Both the position numbers and the translations under genes were made by a program. From DASWJZ01 sp963846475 (lineage in GTDB: Bacteria > Pseudomonadota > Alphaproteobacteria > Rhizobiales > Afifellaceae), in contig CAWJVZ010000004.1 of assembly GCA_963846475.1 (NCBI GenBank), forward strand, positions 3,162,001-3,226,000: a DNA stretch of 64,000 nucleotides, read 5' to 3'. The notes below the pieces were generated by a model. That model made no database searches, was not told the origin of the DNA, and saw only the letters and a list, made by a program, of their open reading frames with translations. Of the stretch, positions 63,048-64,000 are shown piece by piece (position 1 is the stretch's first letter; each line of letters begins with the position of its first letter).

Positions 63048-64000
63048 TTATTGCATATTCAGTATTAAGGGCACCCCGTTCACGAAAGGTGCAGGAATGT
63101 TCGCCTCGTTTCGCATCTCCGGAGACTGCGTTCCGATAATTTTCTCAATCTGCTCCGAGCGGGCGGTGTCGTTCCCTATTGGGGTTGTAATACGATACTG
63201 AACCATATCCTCCTGATCGAAGACGTGTATCTCGGCGGGTGGCGTAGCCAGCATCAACTCCGCCACGGAAAGGGAGATATCTGATGCGTTCAGTAACTTC
63301 ACCACACGGCTTAAAAAGCGTTGCGCGCCTTCAAGATCAGGGGACTCAGAATAAAGCTGATGTACCCCCAACTTTCCCAGCACGCCCCGCTCCCGGCCGG
63401 CGAACAAGATGTATGTACAAGCAGAATAACACTGGAAACCATCGGGCACCACGGTCGTGAGTTCACGCTGACGCACCGCCTCGGCGATCTCAACTCCAGC
63501 CGACACAGATCCTCCAACACTGTTCAACACTACGATCTTTAAAGACAGCGCGACGTCAATAATAGAGGAAAAGTGATGGAACGAGTCTCTGGCCATTTCC
63601 CCTTCTAAAACGCCAATCTCGGGCGTCGCTAGGTAAAATTTGAACTCACCCGATGGCGAATACGTAACTGGTGCGGACATATCAATTGAGGGTGCCGGGC
63701 CAAAGGGCACGTCAGGCTCGTCGTCAAGGTCGTCTAGCGACAATTCCGTTGCGCGTTGATGGTCAGCAGCAGCTAGCTTCTCCTCCCCCACCGCATGGTA
63801 CGCATTCCCGCGAGCTGAGTACGCCTTGGCCAAGCTCCTTGCGCGCTGCGTGCCGGAGTCTATAATCAGCGTGCAACTTCTTATGCGTTCCTGTGTGGAG
63901 TGGCCGCCTAGGCATTCGTGCCAAAGCTCCTGGGGAATGTCCGCCGTTTGTGTGGTCTCAATGTTAGCGATTTTTTTGAGAATGCGTCGGTGATCGGGAG
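63048..64000 (-). CDS. TPR-ClpP/crotonase-fold protein, copy 2 (5' end outside window)
   Basis: The frame is open to the right edge of the window, so the start is missing. The visible N-terminal part contains ECLGGHSTQERIRSCTLIID then RARSLAKAYSARGNAYHAVG and KLAAADHQRATELSLDDLDD, a tetratricopeptide-like helical repeat. The core KIVVLNSVGGSVSAGVEIAE, GFQCYSACTYILFAGRERGV and LGKLGVHQLYSESPD matches the ClpP-like protein at 59974: the same GG-S strand, a Ser in CYSACT and a His in LGVHQLY. It ends VNGVPLILNMQ. It is likely secreted or periplasmic, like its partner. Confidence 0.75.
   Translation of the reverse strand, partial: PDHRRILKKIANIETTQTADIPQELWHECLGGHSTQERIRSCTLIIDSGTQRARSLAKAYSARGNAYHAVGEEKLAAADHQRATELSLDDLDDEPDVPFGPAPSIDMSAPVTYSPSGEFKFYLATPEIGVLEGEMARDSFHHFSSIIDVALSLKIVVLNSVGGSVSAGVEIAEAVRQRELTTVVPDGFQCYSACTYILFAGRERGVLGKLGVHQLYSESPDLEGAQRFLSRVVKLLNASDISLSVAELMLATPPAEIHVFDQEDMVQYRITTPIGNDTARSEQIEKIIGTQSPEMRNEANIPAPFVNGVPLILNMQ

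Noticed and set aside
57714..64000. Prophage
   Set aside because: No integrase, terminase, capsid or tail genes are visible; only exported proteins are found.

Overview
The window is GC-rich chromosomal DNA of an alphaproteobacterium, most likely of the Hyphomicrobiales (Rhizobiales). The evidence is the gene content and order (ffh-rpsP-rimM-trmD-rplS; separated pieces of a histone-deacetylase-like/xseB/dxs/tlyA/RNA-methyltransferase neighbourhood), frequent GTG and TTG starts, and a tripartite tricarboxylate transporter. This is inferred from families; no species is claimed.

Positions 1-19.7 kb hold mixed housekeeping and accessory genes, mostly on the minus strand: the end of a YqgE/AlgH protein, a GT2-GT4 glycosyltransferase fusion, an rRNA uracil methyltransferase, tlyA, a copper/oxidative-stress group (SCO1/SenC, PCuAC, sodC), dxs, an aldo-keto reductase with a GNAT protein, an endonuclease/phosphatase-fold protein, a sulfotransferase, a Cfa-like methyltransferase with an unknown membrane partner, a UPF0114 protein, xseB and a deacetylase. 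A cytochrome c and a secreted M10 RTX metalloprotease follow.

Positions 22.5-39.7 kb hold a CAU tRNA and a large putative catabolic region: a class III CoA-transferase, three separate MmgE/PrpD family proteins, an acyl-CoA dehydrogenase, a GntR regulator, an isocitrate/isopropylmalate-type dehydrogenase, an SDR, an AbrB-type membrane protein and, divergently, tctCBA. This looks like uptake and CoA-linked breakdown of an unidentified di- or tricarboxylic acid. A DHFR-like protein, a two-gene cassette with a nuclease-like small protein, and a DUF899 protein sit inside it.

Positions 39.7-57.7 kb hold a GIY-YIG-like gene, a haloacetate-dehalogenase-like hydrolase coupled to a four-domain rhodanese protein, DUF1993, LysE, the SRP/ribosomal block with two extra small membrane ORFs between rpsP and rimM, a TauE-like protein, rplS with a clear terminator, a frameshifted methyltransferase, DUF1194, a liv ABC transporter group, pncA, a large membrane protein and an elongator-type tRNA-Met.

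From that tRNA to the window end the DNA looks different: lower GC, long non-coding stretches, and secreted proteins only. These include a BamE-like lipoprotein, an orphan secreted protein, two related ClpP/crotonase-fold periplasmic proteins and a frameshifted S1/P1 nuclease. It looks like horizontally acquired DNA, though no integrase is visible.

Two window-wide features stand out. GC-rich palindromic repeats occur between genes and also inside genes without breaking the frame. Several otherwise well-conserved genes (livM, livF twice, an IPMDH-like gene, a methyltransferase, an S1/P1 nuclease) carry single-base insertions, which may be real decay or assembly error.
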